This document shows positions 62,358 to 64,000 of a DNA stretch of 64,000 nt, piece by piece. Position 1 is the first letter of the stretch. Every line of letters starts with the position of its first letter. The notes beneath the pieces were generated by a model that worked only from the letters and a program-made list of their open reading frames with translations, was not told the origin of the DNA and did not search any database. This DNA is from Hansfordia pulvinata (lineage: Eukaryota; Ascomycota; Sordariomycetes; Xylariales). The position numbers and the translations under genes were made by a program. Location of the stretch: contig BJKQ01000019.1 of assembly GCA_006538405.1 (NCBI GenBank), positions 124,001 to 188,000 of the forward strand. The letters are read 5' to 3'.

Positions 62358-64000
62358 CTATGCCCCCTGAGGAGCCCAGTTCATCAACCACTCCCTCGCC
62401 CGGTCCAGCTCCCCCTCGGCCTCGCACGCCGCAATGCACCACTCCAGCTCCCACCCCCTGTCGGCCGCCAGCAGGACCGCCATCTGCCGCCGCCGCTGGC
62501 TGGCCTGGTCGACGCAGAAGTGCACCGACGCGGCCCCCGCCCCCGCCATGGCCTCCTCGACCAGCGGCTTGACCAGCGGCAGCGCGGCGGCGGCGCCAGA
62601 CGGCACGGGCTCGAGCCCCCGGTTGGCCCGGCCGGACCGGCACCACTCGTTGGCGCACCACGCCTTGCCGCAGCCCCGCATCGCCTGCGTCAGGTACCGG
62701 CGCTCCACGCGCCGGCGCAGCGCCTTGCCCTCCGGGTCGTGCAGGCTGACATAGAGCGGGGTGAAGCACAGCGAGCACAGGCCGAGGTTTTTGTCGTCCG
62801 CCGCCGCCGCCGCCGCCGCCTCCTGCCGCTGCTGCAGCGCCTGCCCCAACCCGTGCAGCGTGCGCCCGCAGTTGGCGTTGCGGCAGACGGCCGGGCGGGC
62901 GCGCCGCGCCTTGTCCAGCTCGTGGTGCCGCTGGTGGGCGGCCATGTCGCGCAGGCGCACGATGCGGCCGCACAGGTGGCAGTCGGTGGTGCGGGCGCCG
63001 CACGCGACCTCGTGCTCGGCCAGGCCCGACAGCAGCGTCTCGGCCGAGGGGTGCGCCGCGTCCCCCTCCTGGGCCACCTCGAGGTGGCAGAACCGGCACA
63101 GGATCAGCTTGCCGGGACACAGCGCGGTGCGGTGGCGGGCCAGGTCGGGCAGCGAGTCGGTCTCGAAGAGGCCGGCGCAGCCCGGGCACCGGCGCGGGGC
63201 GTGGTGGATGTCGTCGTGCTTGAGGCGGGAGGCGCGCGAGGACCCGTGCGCCGCGTCCCCCCGCGGGCAGTGCCAGTGCTCCGCCCACTCGGGGGAGGCC
63301 CTGCGGAAGACGCCGGCGCACTGCGGGCACACCACGTTGTTGCGCCGGCAGGTGGTCTCGTGGAGGAACATGGTGGGTTTGGGGACCCACTGGTGGCAGT
63401 TTTGGCACTGCTCGGAGGGGAGGCGGAGGAGGTGGCCTCGGGAGCAGGGGCAGAGGCGGAGGCGGAGGTATCGGCGGAGGCGGCAGAGGCATCGGCAGAG
63501 ACATCAGCGTCCGTCATCGACCTTACCCGCAGCGTATACGGCTTGACACCCGCCGCATCCACCGCACCCGCGGCATCCCCCGCCCACTGCCACACAGTCA
63601 CGGCCAGACTCTCGGCCCCCTCCAGCTCCCCCGGCGGGATCGTCAGAACCCCCCCGTCAAACACGGCAAACGTGTGCTCCGTGTCGCGGGGAGGCGCCCG
63701 CTGGCTCCGGGACCGCGGGCTCACCAGCAGATCGACCCCCTCGCTCACCTCCACCCTCAGAGGCCGCGATCGGGGCCACGACCCCAGCTCGTAGTCCATG
63801 TAGTCGCCCGGCGCGACCCGGCCCGCGGCGGGCTTCCAGATGCTAATGTCGTGGCCGGTGGAGGAGCCGGACCCAGACCCAGACCCAGACCCCGCCGCCG
63901 CCTCGGCGATCCGGCGCAGGGTCTCGCGGGCCTGGTCCTCGTTCAGGGCCTCAATGTCGACCTCGAGGTCGGTGTCGACGACGCAGACGGCGTCGGCGGC
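62358..64000 (-). CDS. UFD1-type protein with C-terminal TRAF-like zinc fingers, 5' end outside window
   Basis: The gene enters from the right edge. The first visible residues (DTDLEVDIEALNEDQARETL) follow the UFD1 fold. Next are IWKPAAGRVAPGDYMDYEL and a beta-rich segment. After a Ser/Ala linker, the zinc-finger part begins LPSEQCQNCHQWVPKPTMFL, in a frame one base off the first. The shift lies at the C run 63417-63420; one extra base would join them. The fingers follow: RRNNVVCPQC, HWHCPRGDAAH, CRFCHLEV, TTDCHLCGRIVRLRD, CRNANCGRTLHG and KAWCANEWCR, ending LMNWAPQGA. Ufd1 acts with Npl4 and Cdc48 in ubiquitin-dependent degradation; this long fungal form with TRAF-type fingers is a Pezizomycotina variant. 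Confidence 0.8.

Overview
The window is nuclear DNA of a filamentous ascomycete, most likely a Sordariomycete; I cannot name the species. The signs are very GC-rich coding sequence, short introns (about 45-100 bp) with GTRNGT donors and CTAAC/CTGAC branch sites, and clear fungal orthologues: an NRC-2/Fpk1-type kinase, a septation-related Uds1 protein, Rpn6, Sof1, a GH72 glucanosyltransferase, UFD1 and a 25-residue metallothionein. Genes lie on both strands with 0.2-2 kb between them and no operon structure.

Layout. 0-15.4 kb is core-like: the 3' part of a PLP aminotransferase, a small conserved protein, the NRC-2-like kinase, an AT-hook/C2H2 protein, a short-chain dehydrogenase, a sugar transporter, a GFA-domain protein and the coiled-coil Uds1 protein. 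15.8-42.1 kb is an accessory segment. Most of its proteins I do not recognise: small secreted or membrane proteins, two long coiled-coil proteins and several small paralogues. It holds minisatellites, recent duplications and broken genes. 42.1-54.4 kb returns to core genes: rpn6, sof1, a membrane-anchored SDR, an intron-containing tRNA-Pro, a kinase-like gene, a GH72 enzyme and a cysteine-rich membrane protein. 54.4-64 kb is repeat-rich, with a secreted GH127-like glycosidase, the tiny metallothionein gene and a partial UFD1 gene running off the right edge.

Two patterns cut across the window. First, in 29-42 kb several unrelated-looking accessory genes share an upstream element with a CATTSAATG core. 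The same stretch has two small gene families (MAR-x-x-S and N-x-x-S-R-V-x-GQ), duplicated flanks that resemble the 3' end of rpn6, a 13-residue-repeat protein with a shortened copy, and a SET-domain relic. This is the best candidate for undescribed biology here: a young gene-birth and gene-decay island. Second, seven otherwise convincing genes or relics are each broken by an apparent loss of one base, in six cases inside a G or C run. That looks more like systematic indel error in the assembly than seven independent pseudogenes, and it affects how gene models here should be read.
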